Shown: piece after piece, positions 9,674-20,857 of the stretch
Position numbering within the stretch: the stretch's first letter is position 1
Layout of the letters: every line of letters begins with the position of its first letter
From: Rhizobium sp. FY34
Lineage (GTDB): Bacteria; Pseudomonadota; Alphaproteobacteria; Rhizobiales; Rhizobiaceae
Assembly: GCF_005222845.1 (NCBI RefSeq)
Contig: NZ_STFZ01000013.1
Span: forward strand, 31,154-95,153
DNA: 64,000 bases
Direction: 5' to 3'
Program-made: the position numbers and the translations under genes
Notes under the pieces: model-generated
Databases searched by the model: none
Seen by the model: the letters and a program-made list of their open reading frames with translations, nothing else
Told to the model about the DNA's origin: nothing

Positions 9674-10372
9674 ATGGGCGCGAACGACTTCATAACTCTG
9701 TTTTTCCTTGTGGCAGCGGTGCTGATCTTCCTGCAATTGAGAAGCGTGCTTGGCCGACGTACCGGCCACGAGAAGCCACCTTTCGATCCGATCAGTGCGC
9801 GTGATGCAACGAGAGCAACAGGAACTGATGACGGCAAGGTTGTCACGCTTCCGCGTCGGGACCAGGTGGACGACGAGCAACGCTTCGCCGATATCGATGC
9901 CGTGGCCAAACCTGGTACCGATCTTAACGGCGCATTGCGCGAGCTGACCAAGGCCGATCCGAGCTTTCGGCCCAAGGATTTTCTCAACGGCGCACGCATG
10001 GCCTATGAGATGATCGTGATGGCCTTTGCTGATGGCGATCGCAAGACGCTGAAGGGGCTCCTGTCCAAGGATGTCTTTGATGGTTTTGATGCAGCGATCA
10101 ACGATCGCGAGGCGCGAGGCGAAACGGTCAAGTCGAGTTTTGTCGGCATTGACAAGGCCGACATCACACATGCCTCGGTCAAGGATCATGACGAGCAGAT
10201 CACTATTCGCCTTGTCAGCCAGCTGATCTCGGCCACCTATGACAAAAATGGTAGCCTGATCGATGGCGATGCGGAAGCCGTCGCGGAGGTCACCGATATC
10301 TGGACCTTTGCGCGCGATCTGCGCTCACGCGATCCGAATTGGAAACTGGTGGCGACCGAATCCGAGCAATGA
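9674..10372 (+). CDS. Tim44-domain membrane-anchored protein
   Basis: 232 residues: a single N-terminal transmembrane helix (FITLFFLVAAVLIFLQL), a polar linker, then a Tim44/TIM44-like domain (about 80-230) containing the conserved FLNGARMAYEMIVMAFADGD stretch. Mitochondrial Tim44 tethers Hsp70 to the translocase; the role of the bacterial family is not settled, though a Caulobacter homologue has been linked to the inner membrane. Start taken at ATG 9674; an in-frame GTG lies two codons earlier. Its stop overlaps the mltA start (ATGA), opening a four-gene cassette. Confidence 0.85.
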   Translation: MGANDFITLFFLVAAVLIFLQLRSVLGRRTGHEKPPFDPISARDATRATGTDDGKVVTLPRRDQVDDEQRFADIDAVAKPGTDLNGALRELTKADPSFRPKDFLNGARMAYEMIVMAFADGDRKTLKGLLSKDVFDGFDAAINDREARGETVKSSFVGIDKADITHASVKDHDEQITIRLVSQLISATYDKNGSLIDGDAEAVAEVTDIWTFARDLRSRDPNWKLVATESEQ

Positions 10373-11487
10373 CACACTCAGAGAGCTATACGCTTCGGCG
10401 GACAGATTTCTCCGAATTGAGGGGGTGGCGGATCGATGATCCCCGCCCCCTCTTTTCTGCGATGGCTGACTGTCTGAGTTATTTGGAACAGGGAAAGCCC
10501 TATCGCACGGGCGCGCTGGGGCTGACGTCCGATGATCTGCGCGTGCTGCTGCAGGAGGCAGCGGGCCAGGTTTTTCCCGATGCCCATGCCGCCCGGCAAT
10601 TCTTCGAAACCCGGTACGTGCCCTTTCAGATCCTGCGTTCGGGCGGGGAACAGGGCTTTGTCACGGCCTTCTACGAGCCGGAGGTCTTGGTCTCTGATGT
10701 TACGGAATCCGGCTTTCAATTCCCTTTCTATCGCCGTCCGCTGGATCTAGTCGACATTGATGACTCCAATCGTCCTGCGGACCTTGGAAGCTCTTATGCC
10801 TTTGCGCGCCAGCGCGAGGGCTCGATTGACGCCTATCCCGACAGACGGGATATCGATCTTGGATATCTGAACGGACAAGGACTGGAGATCGCCTGGGCGC
10901 GCTCGAAGGTGGATGTGTTCTTTGCCCATGTTCAAGGGGCGGCAAGGCTGCGTTACCCGGATGGGAGACTGCAGCGCATCACCTATGCGGCGAAAGCCGG
11001 GCATCCGTTCTCCGCAATCGGCCGCCTGCTCATGGATCGGGGAGAGATCGATCCGCAGAAGATTTCTATGCAATCCATCCGCGCCTGGTTGGCTCGGAAT
11101 CCGGCTAAGGTGGATGAAGTTCTCTGGCATAACCGTTCCTATATTTTTTTCCGGGAAGCCAATGTGGAGGGGCTCGAGAAGGGGCCGATCGCGGCGGCCA
11201 AGGTTCCGCTGGTCGCCGGGCGTTCGCTTGCGGTGGACCGGTCGATCCACACATTCGGATTTCCGTTCTTCATCCAGTCTGACAGCCTGACGCATCTCGA
11301 TGATGGTCGCTCCTTCGGCCGGCTTATGCTGGCGCTCGATACGGGCACAGCCATTGTCGGGCCGGCGCGCGGCGATATTTTCACCGGGTCCGGTGATGCG
11401 GCGGGCGAATTGGCTGGCACCGTGCGAAATGCGGCCGATTTCTTTCTGCTTGTGCCCAAACATGCGGCGGCGAGACTCGGCGCATGA
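10369..11487 (+). CDS. mltA: MltA-family lytic murein transglycosylase
   Basis: Family members cleave the MurNAc-GlcNAc bond with formation of 1,6-anhydroMurNAc. The 372-residue protein carries the MltA domain (about 90-250) and the C-terminal 3D domain with DTGTAIVGPARGDIFTG, the aspartate-rich catalytic signature. Oddly, I see no signal peptide or lipobox at the N-terminus (MTHSESYTLRRTDFSELRGW), nor in the few codons available upstream, which overlap the Tim44-like gene. Either export is unconventional or the start is hard to place. ATGA overlaps join it to the gene on each side. Confidence 0.9.
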   Translation: MTHSESYTLRRTDFSELRGWRIDDPRPLFSAMADCLSYLEQGKPYRTGALGLTSDDLRVLLQEAAGQVFPDAHAARQFFETRYVPFQILRSGGEQGFVTAFYEPEVLVSDVTESGFQFPFYRRPLDLVDIDDSNRPADLGSSYAFARQREGSIDAYPDRRDIDLGYLNGQGLEIAWARSKVDVFFAHVQGAARLRYPDGRLQRITYAAKAGHPFSAIGRLLMDRGEIDPQKISMQSIRAWLARNPAKVDEVLWHNRSYIFFREANVEGLEKGPIAAAKVPLVAGRSLAVDRSIHTFGFPFFIQSDSLTHLDDGRSFGRLMLALDTGTAIVGPARGDIFTGSGDAAGELAGTVRNAADFFLLVPKHAAARLGA

Positions 11488-12038
11488 GGGGTGGTCGAAA
11501 ACTCAGCACGGAAGAGCGGATTCTCTGGGGTACGGTGGCAAAGACCACCAAGCCGATCTCCGGCCGTCTGGAGGATCTGCTTGCCTTTGAGCAGGAACTG
11601 ATCGAGCCCGAACCGGTGAAGGCGCAGCTGCCGATGAAATCGGATCCGGCGCAGGAGCTGACGTTCACACCGTCTGGCAAGCAGCAGCCGAAGGGAACGC
11701 ATCATCCGCTCGAAAAGCCGGTCAAGCGCAAGATTGCACGCGGTCGCCTCGCGCTCGAAGCGCGTATCGATCTGCATGGCATGATCCAGAGCGAGGCGCA
11801 CGGCGTGTTGCTTGACTTCCTACTTCGCGCCCATGATCGGGGACTGCGCCATGTGCTGGTAATCACCGGCAAGGGCAGTTCCTATGGCAGCGAGGGTGCC
11901 CTGAAACGGGCCGTGCCCTTGTGGTTTTCAAAGGCCGAGTTTCGCTTCCTCATCTCTTCCTATGAAACCGCTGCCCGTCAACATGGCGGGGAGGGTGCCC
12001 TCTATGTGCGGCTGAGTCGTCGGGGAGGCGAGCTATGA
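11484..12038 (+). CDS. Smr-domain protein
   Basis: 184 residues with a C-terminal Smr (small MutS-related) domain starting near residue 92: the DLHG motif (RIDLHGMIQSEAH) and the TGKG motif (LVITGKGSSYGSEG) are both intact. Stand-alone Smr proteins have nicking or RNA-cleaving activity in several organisms; which applies here is unknown. The N-terminal 90 residues are charged and proline-rich without a recognised fold. Start and stop overlap mltA and the XRE gene by 4 nt each. Confidence 0.88.
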   Translation: MRGGRKLSTEERILWGTVAKTTKPISGRLEDLLAFEQELIEPEPVKAQLPMKSDPAQELTFTPSGKQQPKGTHHPLEKPVKRKIARGRLALEARIDLHGMIQSEAHGVLLDFLLRAHDRGLRHVLVITGKGSSYGSEGALKRAVPLWFSKAEFRFLISSYETAARQHGGEGALYVRLSRRGGEL

Positions 12039-12400
12039 CCCCGTTTGGCGAGGCACTGCGTCAACTGCGGCGCAGCAAAGGTGTGAGCCAGCAGGAGATG
12101 GCCACGGCAATCGGAGTGTCACCTGCCTATCTCTCGGCACTGGAGCATGGCCGTCGCGGTCGGCCCAGTTTTGATTTTCTCCAGCGCGTCGTCGGTTATT
12201 TCAATATCATCTGGGACGAGGCGGAGGAATTGTTCAGGCTGGCTGAATGTTCTGATCCGCGCGTGGTGGTGGATACGGCCGGACTTGCGCCGCAATACAC
12301 GGCACTTGCCAACCTTCTGGCGCGACAGATTCGCTCTTTGGAACCGGACATGGTAGACGATTTGACAAAGCTGTTGGAAAAAGCCCGAAAACCGGGCTAA
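12035..12400 (+). CDS. XRE-family helix-turn-helix regulator
   Basis: 121 residues with a Cro/C1-type HTH over about 6-60 (SQQEMATAIGVSPAYLSALEHG) and a short helical C-terminal region that could mediate dimerisation. It is the last member of the Tim44-MltA-Smr cassette, coupled through an ATGA overlap, so it may regulate this operon or the following gyrB. The stop sits in a short GC hairpin (AGCCCG/CGGGCT) with no U-tract. Targets are unknown. Confidence 0.85.
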   Translation: MTPFGEALRQLRRSKGVSQQEMATAIGVSPAYLSALEHGRRGRPSFDFLQRVVGYFNIIWDEAEELFRLAECSDPRVVVDTAGLAPQYTALANLLARQIRSLEPDMVDDLTKLLEKARKPG

Positions 12401-12488
12401 CGGCGCATGTCATCCCCTGTTTTCCAGGGGCAACACTTTGGAATCAGGGCGGAAACTTCCTATAGTCCGTCCCAAAGGACACCGGTGA

Positions 12489-14969
<2,481 letters not shown>

Positions 14970-14977
14970 TCAATTTT

Positions 14978-14993
14978 TGTTTCACGTGAATCT
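14978..14993. promoter_or_regulatory. parS-like palindrome, first of a pair
   Basis: TGTTTCACGTGAATCT matches the ParB-site consensus at 14 of 16, with a perfect left half. It begins 8 nt after the gyrB stop in the 319-nt gap before the depolymerase gene. Confidence 0.65.
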
Positions 14994-15004
14994 TTCCTGT
15001 GGAT

Positions 15005-15020
15005 TGATTCACGTGAAACA
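15005..15020. promoter_or_regulatory. parS-like palindrome, second of a pair
   Basis: TGATTCACGTGAAACA matches the ParB-site consensus at 15 of 16, the best site in the window, 27 nt centre to centre from the previous one. The remainder of the gap (15021-15288) shows a candidate PhaR motif near 15186 and nothing else I recognise; it folds into no tRNA-like shape. Confidence 0.75.
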
Positions 15021-15185
15021 TTTCTCGTTCACGGCCTGTCAACGGATCGACTTCACCCGAGGTCGCACAGGCTATGTGCTGGAGACCGCGTTGCGCGTCC
15101 AGCCCCTTCCAGACCACGGAACTTTCGGCAGTGCAGGGCTCTTTGGCAAGGCGAACATGTCGAAATCGCAGCTGTGCGGCGATGT

Positions 15186-15195
15186 TGCACTGCAC
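15186..15195. promoter_or_regulatory. possible PhaR-type operator upstream of phaZ
   Basis: TGCACTGCAC resembles the TGC-n-GCA repeats bound by PhaR (AniA) regulators of polyhydroxybutyrate genes. It lies about 95 nt upstream of the depolymerase start. The match is short, so this is a tentative call. Confidence 0.3.
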
Positions 15196-15288
15196 TTGTA
15201 ACCTGTTAGTTTACTTTCCCTGTGCTAGATGTGTTGCAGCCGGCCAGAAACCCGGTTGACAGAGCCCCAAGAAGAAAGGTGGCCTTGC

Positions 15289-16569
15289 ATGTTTTACCAG
15301 CTCTATGAGTTGAACCACGCGGCCATGGCGCCTTTGCGCGCCTCCACGGAAGCCTTGCGCTTCTTCTGCAGCAATCCGATGAACCCGATGGCCAATACCG
15401 AGTTTGGGCGCAGCTACGCAGCCGGTCTTGAAGTCTTCGAGCGCATGACGCGCCGTTATGGTAAGCCGGAATTTGGGCTCCCCACCACAGAAGTGAACGG
15501 CCACACGGTTGCCGTCACCGAAAGAGTGGTCTGGTCGAAACCCTTCTGCAATCTTTTGCATTTTGAGCGGGCTTTGCCGAAAAGCCATGGCGAAGACCCG
15601 AAGATCCTGGTGGTTGCGCCGATGTCGGGCCACTATGCCACATTGTTGCGCGGCACTGTCGAGGCGCTGATGAAGGGCGCCGATGTTTATATCACCGACT
15701 GGATCGATGCGCGCAACGTACCGGTGACGGAAGGCCTTTTCGACCTTGATGACTATATCGACTATGTCATCGACATGATCCATTATCTGGGTCCCAATAC
15801 GCATCTGGTGGCGGTCTGTCAGCCGTCCGTGCCGGTGCTGGCGGCAGTGGCCGTCATGGAAGCCGCCGAGGATCCGCTGGTTCCGGCCTCAATGACCTTG
15901 ATGGGTGGGCCGATCGATACCCGCATCAACCCGACAGCCGTCAATCAGCTGGCACAGGATCGTCCGCTGAAATGGTTCAAGGATAATGTCGTCATGACGG
16001 TGCCATGGCCGCAGGCTGGTTTCATGCGACCAGTCTATCCGGGCTTCCTGCAACTGTCCGGCTTCATGTCTATGAACCTCGACCGGCATGTGGTGGCGCA
16101 CAAGGAGTTCTTCCAGCACCTCGTGAAGAACGACGGTGAATCGGCTGAAAAGCACCGCGACTTCTATGATGAATATCTGGCGGTGATGGACCTGACAGCG
16201 GAATTCTATCTGCAGACGGTCGATACGGTCTTCATCAAGCATTCTCTGCCGAAGGGCGAGATGATGCACCGCGCAGCGCTGGTCGATACGAAGGCGATCA
16301 AGAATGTCGCGCTTTTGACCATTGAAGGCGAGAATGACGACATTTCCGGTGTCGGCCAGACAAAGGCCGCGCAGACCATCTGCACCAATATTCCAGAGGC
16401 AATGCGGCTGCATTATGTACAGCCGGATGTTGGCCACTACGGCGTTTTCAACGGCTCGCGCTTCCGCAAGGAAATCGCTCCGCGCATTCTGGCTTTTGCC
16501 CGCGAACACAGCCGAGTGGCCCGCAACGCCCCGGTTACGCGGGTGATCAAAGGCGGCAAGAGCAGCTGA
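15289..16569 (+). CDS. phaZ: intracellular polyhydroxybutyrate depolymerase
   Basis: Degrades stored PHB granules to release 3-hydroxybutyrate. The 426-residue alpha/beta-hydrolase has the family N-terminus MFYQLYELNHAAMAPLR and, at the nucleophile elbow, VAVCQPSVPV with cysteine 177 where serine lipases have Ser, as in Ralstonia intracellular depolymerases. A late GHYGVFNGSR probably supplies the catalytic His. GAAAGGTGG precedes the ATG. It is monocistronic: a 319-nt gap lies upstream and a hairpin downstream. Confidence 0.92.
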   Translation: MFYQLYELNHAAMAPLRASTEALRFFCSNPMNPMANTEFGRSYAAGLEVFERMTRRYGKPEFGLPTTEVNGHTVAVTERVVWSKPFCNLLHFERALPKSHGEDPKILVVAPMSGHYATLLRGTVEALMKGADVYITDWIDARNVPVTEGLFDLDDYIDYVIDMIHYLGPNTHLVAVCQPSVPVLAAVAVMEAAEDPLVPASMTLMGGPIDTRINPTAVNQLAQDRPLKWFKDNVVMTVPWPQAGFMRPVYPGFLQLSGFMSMNLDRHVVAHKEFFQHLVKNDGESAEKHRDFYDEYLAVMDLTAEFYLQTVDTVFIKHSLPKGEMMHRAALVDTKAIKNVALLTIEGENDDISGVGQTKAAQTICTNIPEAMRLHYVQPDVGHYGVFNGSRFRKEIAPRILAFAREHSRVARNAPVTRVIKGGKSS

Positions 16570-16604
16570 CACGGCTGTAGGTGCCGATTTCCTGAAATAA
16601 AAAC

Positions 16605-16633
16605 AGCGCCTTTGCCGATTTGGCAAGGGCGCT
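16605..16633 (+). terminator. hairpin downstream of phaZ
   Basis: AGCGCCTTTGCC (16605-16616) pairs with GGCAAGGGCGCT (16622-16633) with one wobble and a five-nt loop, followed by TCTTG. The U-tract is poor, so termination efficiency is uncertain. Confidence 0.6.
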
Positions 16634-16718
16634 TCTTGAACGTTGGGTCAGCTCTTACCAAATCGATTCTCGACGGAACGGCATCTCGCCGCCCGTGACA
16701 ACCGAGGTAAAACAACCC

Positions 16719-17144
16719 ATGAACCAGTCAGCATTGATACGTCCCGATTGGACACCGGCGACCATCGTCCTGATGGTGCTCGGATTCGTGGTCTTCTGGC
16801 CGCTGGGCCTCGCAATGCTCGCCTACATCATTTTCGGTGAGCGGCTGCGGGATTTCAAGCGCGATGCTAATGCCCGTGCCGATGGCTTCTTTGCCGGTTT
16901 TCGCCGGTCCAGCCGCCGCTATGGCACGCCTTTCTCCGCCACTGGCAATGTCGCCTTCGATGATTGGCGGGTGGCAGAGCTCGACCGTATCGAAGAGCAG
17001 CGCCGCAAGCTGGATGAAATGCGGGAAGAGTTCGATTCCTACATGCGCGAACTTCGCCGCGCCAAGGACCAGGAAGAGTTCGATCGCTTCATGCGCGAAC
17101 GCGGCAATCACCGCGGAGCCGACGGCCCTATCTCCACCATCTGA
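16719..17144 (+). CDS. DUF2852 membrane protein
   Basis: 141 residues, function unknown. A double hydrophobic segment near the N-terminus (TIVLMVLGFVVFWPLGLAML) is followed by a basic stretch and a long charged helix with coiled-coil character (LDRIEEQRRKLDEMREEFD) ending in repeated FDRFMRE units. Start taken at ATG 16719, with GAGG upstream; upstream in-frame codons would cross the phaZ hairpin. A strong terminator follows, so it is probably a single-gene unit. Confidence 0.85.
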   Translation: MNQSALIRPDWTPATIVLMVLGFVVFWPLGLAMLAYIIFGERLRDFKRDANARADGFFAGFRRSSRRYGTPFSATGNVAFDDWRVAELDRIEEQRRKLDEMREEFDSYMRELRRAKDQEEFDRFMRERGNHRGADGPISTI

Positions 17145-17169
17145 CCGCCGTGCTGATAAGTATCATCTG

Positions 17170-17198
17170 CCGGCACCCGTACAGGGTGCCGGTTTTTT
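17170..17198 (+). terminator. strong intrinsic terminator after DUF2852 gene
   Basis: CCGGCACCC (17170-17178) pairs perfectly with GGGTGCCGG (17184-17192), five-nt loop, followed by six T. Confidence 0.95.
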
Positions 17199-17236
17199 CT
17201 TGGCTTTCCGCCCGCCGAATCGGCTAGACAGGCCTC

Positions 17237-17998
17237 ATGTTTGCCCTCCTCAAAAAGCCGCAGAAGAAAAAAGCCGCGCCGCCTGTCAAGACGGAACGAA
17301 CGCTGCAGGTTGGCGAACGCCTGATGCCACTCACCATCCGCGAACATGCCCAGGCATCGCGCATTACGCTACGCATCGAGCCGGGTGGGCGCGCGCTGCG
17401 GCTGACGGTGCCAAAAGGCCTGAAGATGCGCGAGGTGGACTCCTTTCTCGCCCGCCACGACGGATGGCTGCGCGTCAAGCTCGCCAAGTTTTCGACAGAT
17501 GGGGACCTGCGGCCCGGCGGCCGGATTTTCCTGCGCGGCATTGCCCATCGCATCGTCCATACCGGTTCGCTGCGTGGCTTGACCGAGGTGGGGCAGGAGG
17601 GCGACGAGCCGGTGGTTCGGGTGAGCGGTCTTGAGGATCATCTCGGTCGACGGCTTGCCGCGTTCCTGAAAAAGGAAGCGCGCGCCGATCTCGAAACTCT
17701 CGTTGCCCGCCATGCGGCAGCTGTCGGAAAGCCGGCAAAATCAATTGCCATGAAGGATACCCGAAGCCGCTGGGGTTCCTGTTCCTGGGATGGAAACTTA
17801 AGCTTTTCCTGGCGGATCGCCATGGCGCCGCCCTTTGTCATCGATTATCTGGCCGCCCATGAAGTGGCGCATCTGAAAGAGATGAACCATGGCCCGGCTT
17901 TCTGGTCGCTCTGCGAAACGTTGTGTCCCGGCATGGAGGAAGCGCGTCGCTGGCTGAAACAGAACGGCTCGCAACTGCATGCGATCGACTTCAGCTGA
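17237..17998 (+). CDS. YgjP-type zinc metallopeptidase (M48-like)
   Basis: 253-residue protein of the YgjP/DUF45 family. The zinc site HEVAHLKEMNHGPAFW has histidines at 208 and 212 and the glutamate between them; the preceding DTRSRWGSCS is the family's other hallmark. No signal peptide, so probably cytosolic. Substrates are unknown. It follows a strong terminator and precedes trpF by 89 nt on the same strand. Confidence 0.9.
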   Translation: MFALLKKPQKKKAAPPVKTERTLQVGERLMPLTIREHAQASRITLRIEPGGRALRLTVPKGLKMREVDSFLARHDGWLRVKLAKFSTDGDLRPGGRIFLRGIAHRIVHTGSLRGLTEVGQEGDEPVVRVSGLEDHLGRRLAAFLKKEARADLETLVARHAAAVGKPAKSIAMKDTRSRWGSCSWDGNLSFSWRIAMAPPFVIDYLAAHEVAHLKEMNHGPAFWSLCETLCPGMEEARRWLKQNGSQLHAIDFS

Positions 17999-18087
17999 CG
18001 CGCATTGGCATGGGCCATGGCGGATACAAAGCCGCAGCCTCGCCTTTGGTCTCGACTTGGCCGCCGATTCGTGCGAATTCGCCTCAT

Positions 18088-18759
18088 ATGACACCAGACA
18101 TCAAAATCTGCGGATTGAAGACGCCGGACGCTGTCGATCTGGCAGTGGAACGCGGCGCCACGCATATCGGTTTCATTTTCTTCGAAAAGAGCCCCCGCCA
18201 TATCGATGCGATGACCGCCGGCATTCTGGCCGATCGCGTTCGCGGATGGGCCAAGATCGTTGCCGTGACCGTCGATGCCGATCACGAGGAACTGGAAGAA
18301 ATCATCGCCTTCCTGAAGCCCGATATTCTGCAACTGCATGGCCGCGAAACGCCCGAGCAGGTCTTGGGCATCAAGGCGATGTTCGGCCTGCCGGTGATGA
18401 AAGCCTTTGCTGTGCGCAGCGCAGATGAATTGCGCAAGATCGACGCCTATGAGGGGCTGGCCGACCGCTTCCTGTTTGATGCCAAGCCGCCCGAAGGCTC
18501 GGATCTTCCCGGCGGCAACGGCGTTTCCTTTGACTGGAAGATCATGGGCGCGCTTGACGACAGCGTGGATTACATGCTTTCCGGTGGCCTCAACGCGAAT
18601 AATGTGGCTCTGGCGCTTTCGGCCACGAAAGCGCGTGGCATCGATGTTTCATCCGGGGTGGAGAGCGCGCCGGGCGTGAAGGATCTGCACAAAATGAACG
18701 CCTTTTTCGATGCAATCGATCAATGGCGCAGGACGGGATCAAAGGGAGTAGAGACGTGA
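18088..18759 (+). CDS. trpF: phosphoribosylanthranilate isomerase TrpF
   Basis: Isomerises phosphoribosylanthranilate to CdRP in tryptophan synthesis. The 223-residue TIM barrel begins [19 protein letters not shown], containing the family KICG motif, and has FDAKPP and the late [10 protein letters not shown] phosphate-binding loop. Its stop overlaps the trpB start (GTGA), giving the rhizobial order trpF-trpB-trpA. Confidence 0.96.
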   Translation: MTPDIKICGLKTPDAVDLAVERGATHIGFIFFEKSPRHIDAMTAGILADRVRGWAKIVAVTVDADHEELEEIIAFLKPDILQLHGRETPEQVLGIKAMFGLPVMKAFAVRSADELRKIDAYEGLADRFLFDAKPPEGSDLPGGNGVSFDWKIMGALDDSVDYMLSGGLNANNVALALSATKARGIDVSSGVESAPGVKDLHKMNAFFDAIDQWRRTGSKGVET

Positions 18760-19976
18760 ACCAGGTGCTCAAACCGAATTCCTTCCGGGCCGGTCCCGAT
18801 GAAGATGGTCGCTTCGGCATCTATGGTGGCCGATTTGTCGCCGAGACGCTGATGCCTCTGATCCTCGATCTGCAGGATGAATGGAACAAGGCAAAGACCG
18901 ATCCGACGTTCCAGGCGGAACTCCAGCATCTGGGCACCCACTATATCGGCCGACCGAGCCCCATGTATTTTGCCGAGCGCCTGACGGCTGAGCTGGGTGG
19001 CGCAAAGATCTATTTCAAGCGCGACGAGCTCAACCATACGGGCAGCCACAAGATCAACAATTGCATCGGCCAGATCCTTCTGGCCAAGCGCATGGGCAAG
19101 AAGCGGATCATAGCCGAAACCGGTGCCGGACAGCATGGCGTTGCATCCGCAACCGTTGCTGCCCGCTTTGGCCTGCCTTGCGTGGTCTATATGGGCGCAA
19201 CCGATGTCGAGCGTCAGGCGCCGAACGTCTTCCGCATGAAGCTGCTGGGCGCCGAGGTGATCCCGGTCACTTCGGGCAATGGCACGCTGAAGGATGCGAT
19301 GAACGAGGCGCTGCGCGATTGGGTTACCAATGTCGAGGATACCTATTACATCATCGGCACGGCAGCTGGCCCGCATCCCTATCCGGAAATGGTGCGCGAG
19401 TTCCAGTCGGTGATCGGCAAGGAAGCCCGCGAGCAGATGATGGAAGCCGAAGGCCGCCTGCCGGACATGCTGGTGGCTGCCGTTGGCGGTGGCTCCAATG
19501 CCATCGGTCTTTTCCATCCCTTCCTCGATGATGAGAGCGTTCGCATTGTTGGCGTCGAGGCGGGCGGCAAGGGCCTGGACGGTGAGGAACATTGCGCCTC
19601 TCTGACCGCCGGTCGGCCGGGCGTACTGCATGGCAACCGCACCTATCTGCTGCAGGATGACGACGGACAGATCAAGGAAGGTCATTCGATTTCCGCCGGT
19701 CTCGATTATCCCGGCATTGGGCCGGAGCATTCCTGGCTGCGCGATGTCGGTCGCGTCGAATATGTCCCGATCAAGGATGACGAGGCGCTGGCCGCATTCC
19801 AGATGCTGACCCGCACGGAGGGCATCATTCCGGCACTTGAGCCGAGCCATGCTTTGGCCGAGGTCATCAAGCGCGCGCCGACCATGGACAAGGAGCAGAT
19901 CATCCTGATGAACCTGTGTGGGCGTGGCGACAAGGACATCTTTACCGTCGGCAAACTTCTTGGGATGGGCCTCTGA
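18756..19976 (+). CDS. trpB: tryptophan synthase beta subunit
   Basis: PLP enzyme condensing indole and serine. The 406-residue protein has the PLP-lysine motif [11 protein letters not shown], the GAGQHGVA loop and the glycine-rich [12 protein letters not shown] take the GTG at 18756, which has GGGAG eight nt upstream and overlaps the trpF stop; an upstream ATG at 18723 lies inside trpF and lacks a ribosome site. Confidence 0.97.
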   Translation: MNQVLKPNSFRAGPDEDGRFGIYGGRFVAETLMPLILDLQDEWNKAKTDPTFQAELQHLGTHYIGRPSPMYFAERLTAELGGAKIYFKRDELNHTGSHKINNCIGQILLAKRMGKKRIIAETGAGQHGVASATVAARFGLPCVVYMGATDVERQAPNVFRMKLLGAEVIPVTSGNGTLKDAMNEALRDWVTNVEDTYYIIGTAAGPHPYPEMVREFQSVIGKEAREQMMEAEGRLPDMLVAAVGGGSNAIGLFHPFLDDESVRIVGVEAGGKGLDGEEHCASLTAGRPGVLHGNRTYLLQDDDGQIKEGHSISAGLDYPGIGPEHSWLRDVGRVEYVPIKDDEALAAFQMLTRTEGIIPALEPSHALAEVIKRAPTMDKEQIILMNLCGRGDKDIFTVGKLLGMGL

Positions 19977-19978
19977 TC

Positions 19979-20818
19979 ATGACTGCACGTATGGACAAGC
20001 GTTTTGCCGATCTGAAGGCCGAGGGACGCCCGGCACTCATCACCTATTTCATGGGCGGCGATCCGGATTTTGAAACCTCGCTCGGCATCATGAAGGCTTT
20101 ACCGGAGGCCGGTGCCGATGTGATCGAACTCGGCATGCCATTTTCCGATCCCATGGCCGACGGCCCGGCCATCCAGATGGCGGGCTTTCGTGCACTGGCC
20201 GGTGGCCAGACGCTCGCAAAGACGCTCGACCTTGCCCGTGAGTTCCGCAAGGGCGACCAGGCAACGCCGATCGTGCTGATGGGCTATTACAACCCGATCT
20301 ATTCGTTCGGCGTCGATCGCTTTCTCGATGAGGCGCTCAAGGCCGGGATCGACGGGCTGATCGTTGTCGATCTGCCGCCGGAAATGGATGACGAACTTTG
20401 CCTTCCGGCCATTGCCAAGGACATCAACTTCATTCGCCTCGCAACGCCGACGACCGATGAAAAGCGCCTGCCGACCGTGCTGCGCAATACATCAGGCTTC
20501 GTCTATTACGTCTCGATGAACGGCATTACCGGTTCGGCACTTCCCGATCTTTCGCAGATCGCCGGTGCCGTCAACCGTATCAAGGCGCATACGGATCTTC
20601 CCGTCTGCGTTGGTTTTGGTGTGAAGACTGCCGATCATGCCAAGGCGATCGGTGCCGCGGCCGATGGCGTCGTCGTCGGTTCGGCCATTGTCGCGCAGGT
20701 TGCCGGCAGCCTGGATGCCAATGACCAGGCGACAAGCCATACGATTTCTGCAGTGTCGACGCTGGTGCGCGGTCTTGCCACCGGTGTTCGTGCGGCGCGC
20801 CTTGTTGCCGCCGAATAA
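19979..20818 (+). CDS. trpA: tryptophan synthase alpha subunit
   Basis: Cleaves indole-3-glycerol phosphate to indole for TrpB. The 279-residue TIM barrel has the catalytic-site motifs [14 protein letters not shown] (Glu) and IVVDLPPEM (Asp), and late [14 protein letters not shown]. It starts 2 nt after the trpB stop. Confidence 0.97.
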   Translation: MTARMDKRFADLKAEGRPALITYFMGGDPDFETSLGIMKALPEAGADVIELGMPFSDPMADGPAIQMAGFRALAGGQTLAKTLDLAREFRKGDQATPIVLMGYYNPIYSFGVDRFLDEALKAGIDGLIVVDLPPEMDDELCLPAIAKDINFIRLATPTTDEKRLPTVLRNTSGFVYYVSMNGITGSALPDLSQIAGAVNRIKAHTDLPVCVGFGVKTADHAKAIGAAADGVVVGSAIVAQVAGSLDANDQATSHTISAVSTLVRGLATGVRAARLVAAE

Positions 20819-20857
20819 AGTTACCACATTGACGATGGTCAATCAGGAGTTTTGCCC

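Noticed and set aside
12384..12430. Terminators after the XRE gene
   Set aside because: Two small hairpins (AGCCCG/CGGGCT and CCCCTG/CAGGGG) exist, but neither is followed by a T-run, so I did not list them as terminators.
15021..15185. A tRNA or small RNA gene in the gyrB-phaZ gap
   Set aside because: No cloverleaf, CCA end or strong hairpin-terminator unit could be drawn.
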